Shown here piece by piece: positions 47,440 to 58,387 of a stretch of 64,000 bases of DNA (the stretch's first letter is position 1; every line of letters starts with the position of its first letter). The translations under genes were made by a program, and so were the position numbers. Below the pieces are notes generated by a model that saw only the letters and a list, made by a program, of their open reading frames with translations, had not been told where the DNA came from and did no database searches. This DNA is from Cymodocea nodosa (lineage: Eukaryota > Streptophyta > Magnoliopsida > Alismatales > Cymodoceaceae). The DNA lies in assembly GCA_036874045.1 (NCBI GenBank), contig JAZBRI010000008.1:8819001-8883000 (forward strand), written 5' to 3'.

Positions 47440-49412
47440 TGTTAACAAATGATTTTCACAAATTAGGTATTAAGTCCAATTTGTTTTTAACTACAAGTGC
47501 ACAATGTCTATTGTATTTGTGTACAAGTATAGGTCGATCCCATAGAGATTAAGAATTATGTACTATTTTGATTTTTATAACTAGAGTTTTATATGTATTG
47601 AATTAAGTACTCCATTGAGTTATAGTTAACTCAACGGACTATCTTCGTAGATTTAAGTTAACTCTACAAACCCAACTAATAATTTCCAAATAAGTTTTGC
47701 TATTCATAGAGAAATTCGACCAACCATTGGGCGATTCCACGAAATGTAAATAACATCAACTAAGCTTTTAATATTAGTTAATCTGAGATTTATCATTAAT
47801 CAACACTAACATTCAGATATTTCAAATAGTAACCATTAAGATTTTAGTATTCTGTACGAATCAATTTTAGTAATCAATAAAACTATTTTCTATTTTCTGA
47901 ATTAACTAAACATAAAACATTCACAATACTGACAATAATCGTATTAATCACGATACAAAACAAATAATACAACACATAAATGCTAATTATAAACACAAAT
48001 AATTAGTTTTGTTTTTGGAATTTTTGTTTTGATATGTTCCTAAAGATGAATGAAAGGTGAAATGTAAAAATTCTCCATCGATAGTAAGAACTTCTATCAC
48101 TATATGTGATGCAATTACACCACTGAAAACTTAATCACTTACAATCACACCTCCTCTCCCTATAGAATCATGAACCAAGACTTGTAAGTTGATCTCCTCT
48201 TCAATATATTGGCATCAACCCAAAATCAAGGCTAGAAGCTTTATGATCTCCTAAGATATGAGTCGGTGCTTAGTGAACATGACTTTCCTTTCTACGATGC
48301 GATCACTCCTCGTAGTGGTTGTCAATCACCATGTTTGGCTTGAAATCGACCCGACATCTAGAAAGTATCCTCACAGACCTCTAATGGTTAGTGATTGTGG
48401 TGGTGTTGTGGAGCTTCAGAGAACTTTCGACGCTTCTTGCAGTTAGCATGGTTTTCCACCTTCTTTCTTCATTTTTCTCCTCTTCTTTTTATATTTCTTT
48501 CAATAGTAACTGCTTCTGCTCAAATGATCAATTAGATTTCCTTCATTCGTATCAATGATGGTGATTTCTTCTTCATTCCATGAGTTAATTCCTACGTGAT
48601 ACATGCAATCATGGTTTTCCTTCGAATTTCCTATTTCCTACAACTACTTCATATTTAAATATTAGAAAATAACTAATCCATGGAATTAGTGTAACTCAAC
48701 GGACTTACTCTGTTGACTTAATGGTTAACTCAATGGACTGTCTTCATTGAGTAAAGCTTAACTCAATGGACTTAATATAAAACATGTGCAACTCACGTGA
48801 CATAATAAAGCATTTAAATTCACACGTGCATAAAGTTAACTTCACGATGGTAAAACAACTTTTTGGATAGTTATGAACTGTAACTATCAGAAACTTATAT
48901 GCATTTCGGACAGTTAGCCTCTAACCTTTTGAAAGATAACTTAAGTTATGTTTCTAGGTTACGACACATGTCCTTAGTAGTTTTTACAATAAAAAGGTAT
49001 TTTGGATACTTGCAAACCTAACTATCCGATGCTTAAACACATTTCGGATAGTTACAGTCCAACTCTCTAAAATACAACTTAAGTCATGTATTAAGGTTTC
49101 AACACGTGTCCTTCTTGAAATAATAATAAAATACTCTTTAACCATTTAAAACCAAACTGTTCGATACATAAAATATAACTCTTTGAAATAATAGACATTT
49201 TGGATACTTAGGAATTAAAGAGCCTATAACTCAACGATAGTTCAAAAATATACTTCATTAATGCTAATTCTCTGAAATTATGCACATTCTTCAATTAAGG
49301 TATATAATTGTGCAATTATAACATAATGGCTTAATTCTCACGTGATAAGCTAAATATTATACAATTAACCATTATTTAATCATTAATATTACGTACTTTT
49401 TCATTCTAAACA
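47440..49412 (-). repeat. 5' LTR of N2
   Basis: A 1973-bp LTR from TGTTAACAAATG to TAAACA. The edge next to the leader lacks the first 70-100 bp found in other copies. The right edge abuts another polypurine-like stretch (49413 onward), so this LTR is shared in a head-to-tail arrangement with N3 material. Confidence 0.8.
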
Positions 49413-49867
49413 CTTTCTCTTATACTTAACTTTTGCTAGTCCCTTAGCAAACTAATTTGATCTAGTTAACAGGTCTTTCTAAAGTGCTAAAACTATTTCT
49501 TTTTTTCATAAATCAATATTCCTTATGAAAAATATTTCTTCATTTTGTATCTTTAGAATACTAAAATTAGATTAATATAAAGATATTATCTATAATTCAA
49601 TAATCTAATTTAACATTATTTTTCCTCCACCTACAAATATATTTCAAAAATACGTAAATTACATATAAAATATACTAGCATAAAATAGGTGGTAGTTATA
49701 CTATCAAAAATTTTTCAAACATCTATTATCCTAAATTTTCCAATATAATTTCCAGAATAAATTTCAACTACATACGAATCAAGACACAATTCAACTTAAT
49801 ATGATTAAAACAAGAAGAATAATGAATTGTATCTCAAATAAACAACTTCAAAAGTATAATCTAAATT
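49413..49867 (-). other. Remnant of N-type non-coding module
   Basis: Matches 42533-42955 of N2, beginning at a decayed polypurine tract (CTTTCTCTTATACTTAA). It is cut at about 49867, where LTR sequence begins. No gene. Confidence 0.6.
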
Positions 49868-52080
49868 CACACTTCCTACACTTAGTGTGGTTCTTCACTC
49901 ACACACACTACATTTTTTCCTCTTGTTTTTATATTTCTTTCAATAGTAACTGCTTCTACCTAAATGATTAGTTGGATTTCCTCCATTCGTATCAATGATG
50001 ATGATTTCTTCTACATTCCACGAGTTACTTATTGCATGATACATGTAATCATGATTTTCCTTCGAATTTCCTGTTTCTACAACTATTAATAGAAGCATGT
50101 TAGAAAATAATTGGTCTATGGAATTAGCGTAATTCAACAGACCTACTCTATTGATTTAATTGTTAACTCAATAGACTTCCCTCATTGAGTAAAGCTTAAC
50201 TCAATGAACTTAATATAAAACATGTGCAACTCACGTGCCATAATAAAATATTTAAATTCAATATGTGCATAATGCTAACTTTACGATGGTAAAAGGACTT
50301 TTCAGATAGTTACAAATTGTAACTTGTTAGGAATTTTGTTTTGATGATAAATGCTTTATTAAAGTTTATATAAATAAGTCTAAATAATATTTTCTAAGTA
50401 TAATAGTCAAGTAATTAAATGTTGACAAGTTATCGGAAAGTTTCATTTAAAATTTTGGATAGTTAACTTTTAGAAAGTTACAGTTTTTGAATAGTTAAAG
50501 TTTTCGGATAGTTAGAATTTTAAATAGTTAAACTTTTGGATAGTTAACATTTCGATTTAGTCAAAGAGTTATGTTAAAAACTCGTATAGTTAAGTTATCT
50601 ACACGTGTGTTTTTAATGTTTTAAGTTGTCATGTGTTTTCTATGTGCATTTGGTAATGAAAATCTAAGAGTTAGATAACTGTTCGAGTTTTTATACGCAT
50701 GGATAGATAACTGTTCGAGTTTTATAAAATGACTAATGAATAGATAAGTTTTCTATGTTTAGTCACGTGTTTTGTAGGTGCAAAAACTCGAAGAGTTACA
50801 GATAAGTGTTCGAGTTTTTACAAGGCTTAAAGGATAAGTGTTCGACTAAAATAAAGACTTAGAAGATATCCTACAAAACACCAAGAAGATAAAGTTTTGG
50901 TGAATCTACGAGTGGAGATCGTGGAAATTCAAAATGATAGTGAAGAAAGTGGAAATTCAAAAAGATAGTAATTTGAATTAAAGAAAAAATTAGTACGTGG
51001 ATTATGGATGAACATGGTGAACATGAAGACAGAGTTCGACTACTAATAGATAGTACGAGCTACATTACAATGAGGATCCCAATCTCAAAAAACCAAGTCT
51101 GAATATTCAATTCAGATCCCTAACTGAAAAGTTAAGTTTGAATATTCATATCTAGAAAAATTTTCCAACATCAAAAGAAGTTCGAAATTCCAAGCAATTT
51201 CAGAAAAGGAGTTGCAAATGCAAGAAGTCTGAAAATTCGACAACTGGAGAAGAAGAGATACAAAAGCTGAGCAAAAACAAGGAAAGGACCTACGTGCATA
51301 AAGATCAGGTTTTATACAATTCAAAATTAGTTTTGAATAAGGACTTCATTTTCTATTTGAATTGTATATCAGACATTACTGTATCAAAACCATCAAGAAA
51401 GGAATTGAGCTGAAAAGATATTGTAAATTCTGTCTTTAAAGTTTATAAAGAATAGAATTTTATTTACAAGTGTTTTGTGCTCTTGTTTTATCCGCTGGTA
51501 ATTTTAATTACTAAAGACATAATTCAACCCCCCCCTTGTGATACAATGATCCTACATAACTATCTGAAACTTATATGCATTTTGGATAGTTAACCTCTAA
51601 CCTTTCAAAAGATAACTTAAGTCAAGTTTCTAGATCACGACACATGTCCTTAGTAATTTTTATGGAAAAAGGGTATTTCGGATACTTGCAAAACATAACT
51701 ATTTGATGCCTAAATGCATTTCAGATAGTTAGCATCTAACTCACCAAAAAATCACTTAAGTTAGGTATTAAGGTAACAACACGTGTCCTTCTTGAAATAA
51801 TAAAATACTCTTTAAGCATTCAAAACACAATTGTTTAGTATATGAAATGTAACTCTTCGAAATAACAAACATTTTAGATACTTAGAAATTAAAAAGCCTA
51901 TAACATTGTTCAAAACTATACTTCATTAATGTTAATTTACTGGAATTATGCATATTCTTTAATTAAGGCATATAATCGTGCAATTATAACATAATGGCTT
52001 AATTCTCATATGATAAGCAAAATATAATGCAATTAACCATTATTTAACCATTAATATTATGCACATTTTCATTTTAAACA
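49868..52080 (-). repeat. Athila/N-type LTR fragment, interrupted by a Copia solo LTR
   Basis: LTR sequence from its middle (TATA-type string near 49929) to the TAAACA end at 52080. It is split by the insertion 50325-51556 with target duplication TAACT. It serves as the 3' LTR of remnant N3. Confidence 0.78.
50325..51556 (+). mobile_element. Copia-type solo LTR (family D)
   Basis: A 1232-bp LTR with TGTTAGGAATTTTG ... GATCCTACA ends and a perfect target duplication TAACT (50320-50324 and 51557-51561). It has no internal sequence. Relatives are 59857-61055 (solo, minus) and 56020-56975 (partial, minus, with polypurine tract). Orientation follows from the polypurine tract next to the TGTTAGG end in the 56975 copy. 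U3 contains many GATAGTTAA and TGTTCGAGTTTT motifs. Confidence 0.92.
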
Positions 52081-52367
52081 CTTTCCATTCACAAATAAAA
52101 GTAAAACATATAAAAAAAACAACTAACAACAAAACATAAATTGTTAAACATGTATCTTGTGTGGAACCTAGACTCCTACACCTTTGGTGGCTCACAAGGA
52201 AGCTAGTTGGTTTCTCAAAACAAATACCAACAAACTGGATTGATATTTTATTTTTCTTTTTTTTGTAAGATAAATAAAGCATAAACTAAGTTTGTTCTTT
52301 CTTTATTTTTTCTTTTTTGTAAAACAAATGCAGCATACACAAAACATTAAAAATACAAAATCGTAGT
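52081..52367 (-). other. N3 non-coding remnant
   Basis: Corresponds to 44090-44300 of N2 after loss of the polypurine tract and most of the module. It retains the GGTGGCTCACAAG block (about 52180-52200). No gene. Confidence 0.6.
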
Positions 52368-52486
52368 TAAAGAACATGACTGAAAAGTAGTGACAAATGG
52401 AATAAACGTGTCAATCCAAGCAAAACCTTTAGGCATAATTCTCCTTGCTATTAATTTTGTTTTAATGTAGTCTGCTTTCCAAGATA
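52368..52486 (-). pseudogene. N3 F-box ORF, C-terminal remnant
   Basis: The last 35-40 codons of the F-box ORF (LIARRIMPKGFAW, then DTFIPFVTTFQSCS), joined directly to gag at about 52486. A deletion of roughly 1.5 kb removed the gag end and most of the F-box ORF. An extra T removes the usual stop. It shows that N3 also descends from an F-box-carrying element. Confidence 0.72.
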
Positions 52487-53520
52487 AATTCGGGTGATTT
52501 CTCCAATTAGGGCTATAAGAATTACCAAAGTTATCTTTCTAGTTTCTAGTATAAATAATATCTAAGTCATTAATATTTGCATTCTTTTCTGCTAGTTTTT
52601 GATTTAATGGTAACTCCTCTATTTTCTTTATTAACTTAGTTAATTTAACTTCAAGCATAGTGTTAGAATCTATTTCATACATTTCCCTTGGCAATATTTT
52701 CTTATCTATAATAACTTCAGTCGAGTTTTCCCACTAAGTAGTTCTTTTTCCAAAGTTTTCTAATTAAGCCTAGGCTTCTTCACTACACTATTTCAAAAAT
52801 TTATTCTGACAAGTAGATTCTAATAAAAATTTAGTTAAAATGTCTATACCTTCATAAATTATACGTATTAATTGTGCTTTACTCATTGCATATGTGGACA
52901 TTGAGTCAATTAATCTTTAAATCATTCAAATTATTTCTAAAATGATTCTCCCTATTTTTGGCTACACATTAATATTTCCTTTTTCTTTTTAATCGTTTGA
53001 TGTGTTGGATAATATTTTTCCAAAAAAATAGAGCAAAATCTAGGCCATATAGAAATTGAATCAAGCGACAAAGTATATAATCATATCTTAGTTGTGTCTT
53101 TTAAAGCAAAAAGAATATATCTAAGTTTGATAGCATCAATACTCATGTTCGACATTTTCATCATTTGACAACTTCATTAAATTCTCTAAAGAAATAATAA
53201 GTGTCTTCCCTTTCTAATCCATGAAAGTTTGGTAATTAACCAATATAATTAGATTTCAGTTCAAACCCATCTCCCTCGAAGTTTGGCAGTTGAATACATG
53301 AAGGCTCATCAACTAGTTCAGAATACAGAATTTCCCCTAATGGTTTTTCTACTGGAGCAGCCATGTCTTTGTTCTCCTTTAAAGAAAGGTTAGTTACACC
53401 CCTAAGGATTTTGTTAAAGTCTATTTCAGAAAAAATTTCAATACGCCTTTATGTTGAATAATCCTATGTAGGTGTTCTTACTAATCATTTACTACTAGGA
53501 GAATGAGTCCATGTGCTCAT
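52487..53520 (-). pseudogene. N3 gag remnant
   Basis: Gag capsid region starting MSTWTHSPSS at 53520, heavily broken by stops and small indels. It ends within the NHPNLSW motif at about 52490. Unlike N1 and N2 it does not carry the 2-bp loss after ALKD, so that change arose in the N1/N2 lineage. Confidence 0.72.
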
Positions 53521-53764
53521 AAACTCTTAACATATAGTAAATTACAGAAAATTAATTACATACTAGTTTGAAGCTTTGTTCTAAATAAATAGTTGTTAAC
53601 GAATGAAGTTGAATCAACTGCTTCTCCTTCCAGTTCCCCCAATGAGTTTTCTTGCCTCTTCTCAATTGCTGGTAACTAGTAAATAATATTCTATTTTGTA
53701 TTTACAACTCATGTCCATATAACTAATGAATCTTGTTGCAAGAACATGTCTTATAACATCTAGT
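53521..53764 (-). other. N3 leader remnant
   Basis: Matches the leaders of N1 and N2 up to about 53740, then meets LTR sequence of opposite orientation. No gene. Confidence 0.5.
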
Positions 53765-54056
53765 ATCACAATTGCACGTATCACATAGGAATTAACTCGT
53801 GGAATGAAGAAGAAATCACCATCGTTGATATGAATGAAGGAAATCCAACCGATCATTTAAGCAAAAATAGTTACTATCGAAAGAAATATAAAAGAAAAGG
53901 AGAAAAACTGTGTGCTGTGTGGGTGGAGAACCACACTAATTGCAAAAAGCGTCGGAAGTTCCTTGAAGCTCCACAGCACCACCAAAATCACCAACCATTG
54001 GAGGTCTATGAGGATATTTTCCAGATGTCGAGTCAATTCCAAGCCAAACACGGTGA
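53765..54056 (+). repeat. Athila LTR fragment, plus orientation
   Basis: A 0.29-kb middle segment of the Athila LTR including the TATA string near 53882, in the orientation of copy C which follows. The LTR end, primer site and start of gag have been deleted. Confidence 0.7.
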
Positions 54057-54061
54057 GTAAC

Positions 54062-56020
54062 AATACATGTATTAGCAACAAGAAGTTAACCAATTACATT
54101 ATAGGGAAGAATATTCAGAACCTAAAATTGATATCATATATGAAACTAAGAAAACCATAATGAAAATTGATCAAAAATTGAATGTAATGAGACTAGATGA
54201 TCTGGAAAGAAGGCTAAAAGCACTTGATGATTTTACAATGCAATTACAAGTTATGCAATAAGAAAACACAAATGAAAACTTTAATGTTACAGATTTGCAT
54301 AATTTGCAAGACATACAAACAAAAGAAAATACTAAAGAAATAGAATTTAAAGAATGTAAGTTAAAACTAAAAACAATTGAAGATCAAAATTATGAAAATG
54401 AAATACAAGAACATCATGAAAGTAATGAAAATCTAGAAGATATATGTATAACATTAAGATCTAAAACTGATATGCCACCAAGAACTCAAAAAGAAAGCAA
54501 AGTGGAGCTAAGTAAGAACAAAATTCAAAATGACAATGAACATGTAATATTTGAAAACTTAGAAATCAATGAAGAAAAATCTGAATCTGAAAATGAGATT
54601 AAAAATGATCAAAAAAATGAAATGAAAGAAAAAGAATCTTGTAAACCACAATCATTAGCACCCTATCCTAAAAGATTACAACAAACATTTCCTAAAAGAC
54701 AAAAAAAAATTATAGAAATTTTTGAAAAAGTACAAGTTAACATTCCTTTGTTAGACTTATTGTAAAAAATGCCACCTTGTGCTAAATTTCTTAAGGATTG
54801 GTGTACTAAGAAAAGAGAGCGAAAAGTTTTAAGGAAAGTCTTTTTAGCTAAGCAAAGTAGTTCCATGTTTCTGCCACAAATTCCTAAAAAGTTATCTGAT
54901 TTAGGAATCCCTGTTATATTATGCACCATAGGAAATACCATTCTAGAAATAACCTTAATAGACCTAGGTGTAAGTATAAATGTTATGCCTAGTGATATAT
55001 TTGCATCATTAGGATTAAAAGGCGTAATCCTTATTAGGACTATCATTCAATTAGTAGATAAAAGTATAAGATACCCTAGAGGAAAAATAGAAGATGTCCT
55101 AATTAAAATCAAGAACTTCATTTACCCTATTGATATTGTGATTTTGGATTCCTGACAAATTAAGCGTTAGAATCATGACATTTCTTTAATTTTGGGAATG
55201 CCCTTTTTAGCAACATTAAGGGTTGTTATAAATTGTAAAACTAGAGTGATAAAGTTAGCATATGGTAATGAGGATACTTAATTAAATATTTTCTAACTAG
55301 AAAAGTTTAAGGAGTTAGAAATGTCCTTACATACTATAGACTTTTTATAGGATGAAGGAGATATGCTAGATGATGTCATTCAAGAAGAATTAAATAAGCA
55401 ATTAGATTCTAAAACTTTAGAAGTAAGTGAAAGCATAGATGTAGAAGGAGATCAAGAAGAGTTTAATGTAAAAGATGAAAATGTTAAATTAGGAGCTCTA
55501 GCTTCTGATGGTCAACATTTAGAATTAAAACCTTTACCTCCTGAATTAACCTATATATTTCTGGAAGAAAAATGAACATGTCTAATCATTATTGCTTTAG
55601 ATTTAAAAGAGGATCAACTTTCTAAATTAAAAGATGTAATACAAACTTATAAAGAGGCAATAGGATAGACTATGGTTGATATAAAAGGGTTAAGTGCAAC
55701 TATATGCTGTCACCACATATATTTAGAAGAGAATGTTAAACTAGTTAGAACTCTTGAGAGAAGATTAAATCCAAACCTTAAAGAAGTAGTTAGGATGGAA
55801 ATAGTGAAATGGTTAGATAATGACAAAATTTATCTCATTTCTGATAGCTCATGGGTTAGTCCAATCCATGTAGTTCCCAAGAAATAAAGACTAACAGTTA
55901 TTAGGAATGAAAGTCAAGACTTGATACCTACTAGAATTCAATCAGGCTGGAGAGTGTGTATAGACTATAAGAAGCTGAATGCTGTGACTAGTGAAGATCA
56001 TTTCCCCTTATCTTTTATAG
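54062..56020 (+). pseudogene. Athila copy C: gag linker, protease and start of reverse transcriptase
   Basis: Begins within the coil after the zinc knuckle (QQEVNQL) and stays in one frame to the end. It has an acidic linker (54295-54700) and protease with TLIDLGVSINVMPSD (about 54950-55000). A spacer and the N-terminal reverse transcriptase follow (SSWVSPIHVVPKK, WRVCIDYKKLN, HFPL at about 56000). Nonsense codons include TAA 54259, TAA 54763, TGA 55153, TAG 55168, TAA 55279, TAG near 55348, TGA 55573 and TAG near 55666; no frameshift is evident. Reverse transcriptase is cut at about 56020 by a Copia LTR, leaving under a fifth of the domain. Confidence 0.84.
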
Positions 56021-56975
56021 CTTCTGTATCTCTTCTTCTCTAGTTGTCGAATTTCCAGACTTCTTGCATTTGCAGCTCTTTTTTATGAAATTGCTTGGAA
56101 TTCTAAACTTCTTCTGATGTTGGAGAATTTTTCTAGATTTGATATGCAGTTGAATATTCAAACTTGATATTTAAGATTGGGATTGAATATTTAGACTTGG
56201 TTTTTTATTTTGTGATTGGAGATTGGGATGATCATAATGCAGCTCGTACTCTCTATTTTTAGTAGTCGAACTCTGACTTTACATTCAACATGTTCATCCA
56301 CTTAATCCGTAATCCACGTACTGATTTCAAATTCAAATTATCCACGATTTCTACTATCTATTTGAATTTCCACTATGTCCACTCTCTATTTTGAAATTTC
56401 CACTATCTCCACTATCATTTTGAATTTCCACGATTTCCACTTGTAGATTCACCGAAACTTTATCTTCTTGGAGATTTGTAGAATATCTTTTAAGTAACCG
56501 CTTTAGTTGAACACTTATCCTTTAAGTCTTGTAAAAACTTGAACACCTATTTGTAACTCTTCGAGTTTTTGCACTTACAAAACACATGACTAAACAAAGA
56601 AAACTTATTTGCTCGTTAGTAATTTTATAAAACTCAGACAATTATCTATCCATACGTATAAAAACTCGAACAGTTATCTAACTTTTCTACTTTCATTACC
56701 AAACACACATGGAAAACACGTGAAAACTTAAAACATTGAAAACACACATGTAGATAACTTAACTATACAAGTTTTTAACATAACTCTTCGACTAAAATGA
56801 AATGTTAACTATCTAAAAATCTAACTATCTCAAAGTTAACTATTCAAAATTTTACATGAAATTTTCTGATAACTTGTCAACATTTAATTACATGATTATT
56901 ATACTTAGAAAATATTATTTAGACTTATTTATAAACTTTCATAAAGCATTTATCATCAAAAAAAAATTCCTAACA
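56020..56975 (-). repeat. Partial 3' LTR of Copia-5 (family D)
   Basis: Matches 60130-61055 and, inverted, 50325-51250. The right edge ...CCTAACA abuts a polypurine tract, making it the 3' LTR of a minus-strand element. The left end is truncated where it meets copy C. Confidence 0.8.
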
Positions 56976-56992
56976 ATCTCCCCCTTTTTGAT
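56976..56992 (-). other. Polypurine tract of Copia-5
   Basis: The minus strand reads ATCAAAAAGGGGGAGAT before TGTTAGG. A second tract (CCAAAAAGGGGGAGAAG, about 57026-57042) lies 40-50 bp upstream in element orientation, as in Copia-1. The stretch 57043-57289 is AT-rich and empty. Confidence 0.78.
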
Positions 56993-57289
56993 GATGTCAA
57001 AACCCAATAAATCAAGTAATCTTTCTTCTCCCCCTTTTTGGCATTTTAAAAAAGTAAATAACATGTAAGGAAGAAAAATTCGCTAAGTTTATATCATTTA
57101 AAAAGAAATTTTTAAACAAACATAATTTTACGTGGATAAGAATAAACTGTTTAAATAAAATTGTTTCAAACAAGAATTGTTGAAAACAAGTGTATGACAT
57201 TAAATGTAGTAAACAATTTACATAATGCAATTTCTGTACGTAAGTAATTTTTGGTAACAAATTACAATGAATAAATCATGCAATACATA

Positions 57290-58385
57290 ATTTGTGTATA
57301 TTCACAAACCCCTTTGTCTTCGAAAAATATTTAACAGAGTATCTAAAATTTTCTATGCAATTTCTATACTTACTCTATTTATCTGATCAATTACTACTTG
57401 ATCTAAATCTGAATGTGAAGCCTGTGATGGTTGTTGTAAGAAATCTATATGTAAATATGTATGTGTATCTATATGTGTATCTATATGTATATTTGTATGT
57501 ATACCTGTATGTTGTTCATCTACTGTATATTGTTGTTGTTCTTTTGAAAATTGTGTTGACTGTTGTTGTAGCTGCTATGATTGATTTAGCCTATCCTATT
57601 GTTGTTGTTGCTATTGAATTACAGGTGTATCTGTTTCTTGGTATTTTTGAAGTTCTTTTGTAGAGAAAGATCTTGACTTTAATCTTTTCTATGGCCAAGG
57701 TGTAATATCTATTTGACTTGCCACAATTCTTAAAAGTGTATCACCATAAAATAATTTACTCTACAAGTTTAAAATATGATAAATAAAAATATCATAACAG
57801 TTCACCTGTATATGGTTAATCAATGTATATGTAGCATAAAGACAACATCTACCAACCTCTGCACCATAACCAAACCTCTGAAACATTGAAGCATGCAATA
57901 TTTTTGCAATAAAATGTGCTTGGCCATTTAAATCATTTAGTAATCTCATTTTATTGTTAGCAGTTAGATCTTTGGCTAAACTTTTAATGTCCCATCCCAA
58001 TTGATAAACCTATTTTCTTTCTAATAATTTAATTCCTTCATTTTTTAGTCCAAGTACTTGATAAAGTATTTCTAGAGTTAAATATATATCTAATTCTTGG
58101 ATATTTGAAATAGGAATACCATCTTCTATTGTTAAGTTTGAGTAAAAGCAACTTACAATTTCTAGTATAACAAGATGGCTTGGCTTTTGTGGTAGCAAAG
58201 TCATAAGCCTTGAAATTCAAACATTTCTTTTATGTTTGTCATCCCTTCAAACTTAACTGGTCTTGAATATACAACCGTAAAAGTTTTATGCGTTTGAAAT
58301 TTTCATAATAGGATCTATTTTAAAACTATATGTCTACAGTGTCATAGGTTGTTCAGGAGGTTCTAATGTTTGCTTTATTTCTCTT
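57290..58385 (-). pseudogene. Copia-5 third ORF remnant
   Basis: The helical domain of the third ORF (about 57760-58260), with FNSRNTLSSTW / LYQVLGLKNEG in alternative frames, then GQAHFIAKILHASMFQRFG and YATYTLINHIQVN. The C-terminal part is decayed, with a CAA/CAACAA-rich (Gln) stretch and a short TATG-type repeat (about 57445-57520, TGTATCTATA units). At least one frameshift near 58180 and several stops are present, one of them a TAG at 58010. The N-terminal half is cut at 58387 by the Copia-6 LTR. Confidence 0.65.
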
Positions 58386-58387
58386 GT

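Larger units (their letters stand above)
40728..49412 (-). mobile_element. N2, complete-length non-autonomous F-box element
   Basis: Layout in its own direction: 5' LTR (49412-47440), leader (47439-47010), gag (47009-45663), F-box ORF (45442-44308), non-coding module (44307-42547), polypurine tract (42546-42533) and 3' LTR (42532-40728). No protease, reverse transcriptase or integrase is present. It matches N1 in content and order. The clear primer site of copies A and B is not found after the 5' LTR, where the leader instead begins with TTAACTCCACGAA. Confidence 0.82.

Noticed and set aside
57445..57520. Membrane protein suggested by a Tyr/Val/Leu-rich plus-strand ORF
   Set aside because: It is the reverse of a TATG-type simple repeat in the decayed third ORF of Copia-5.
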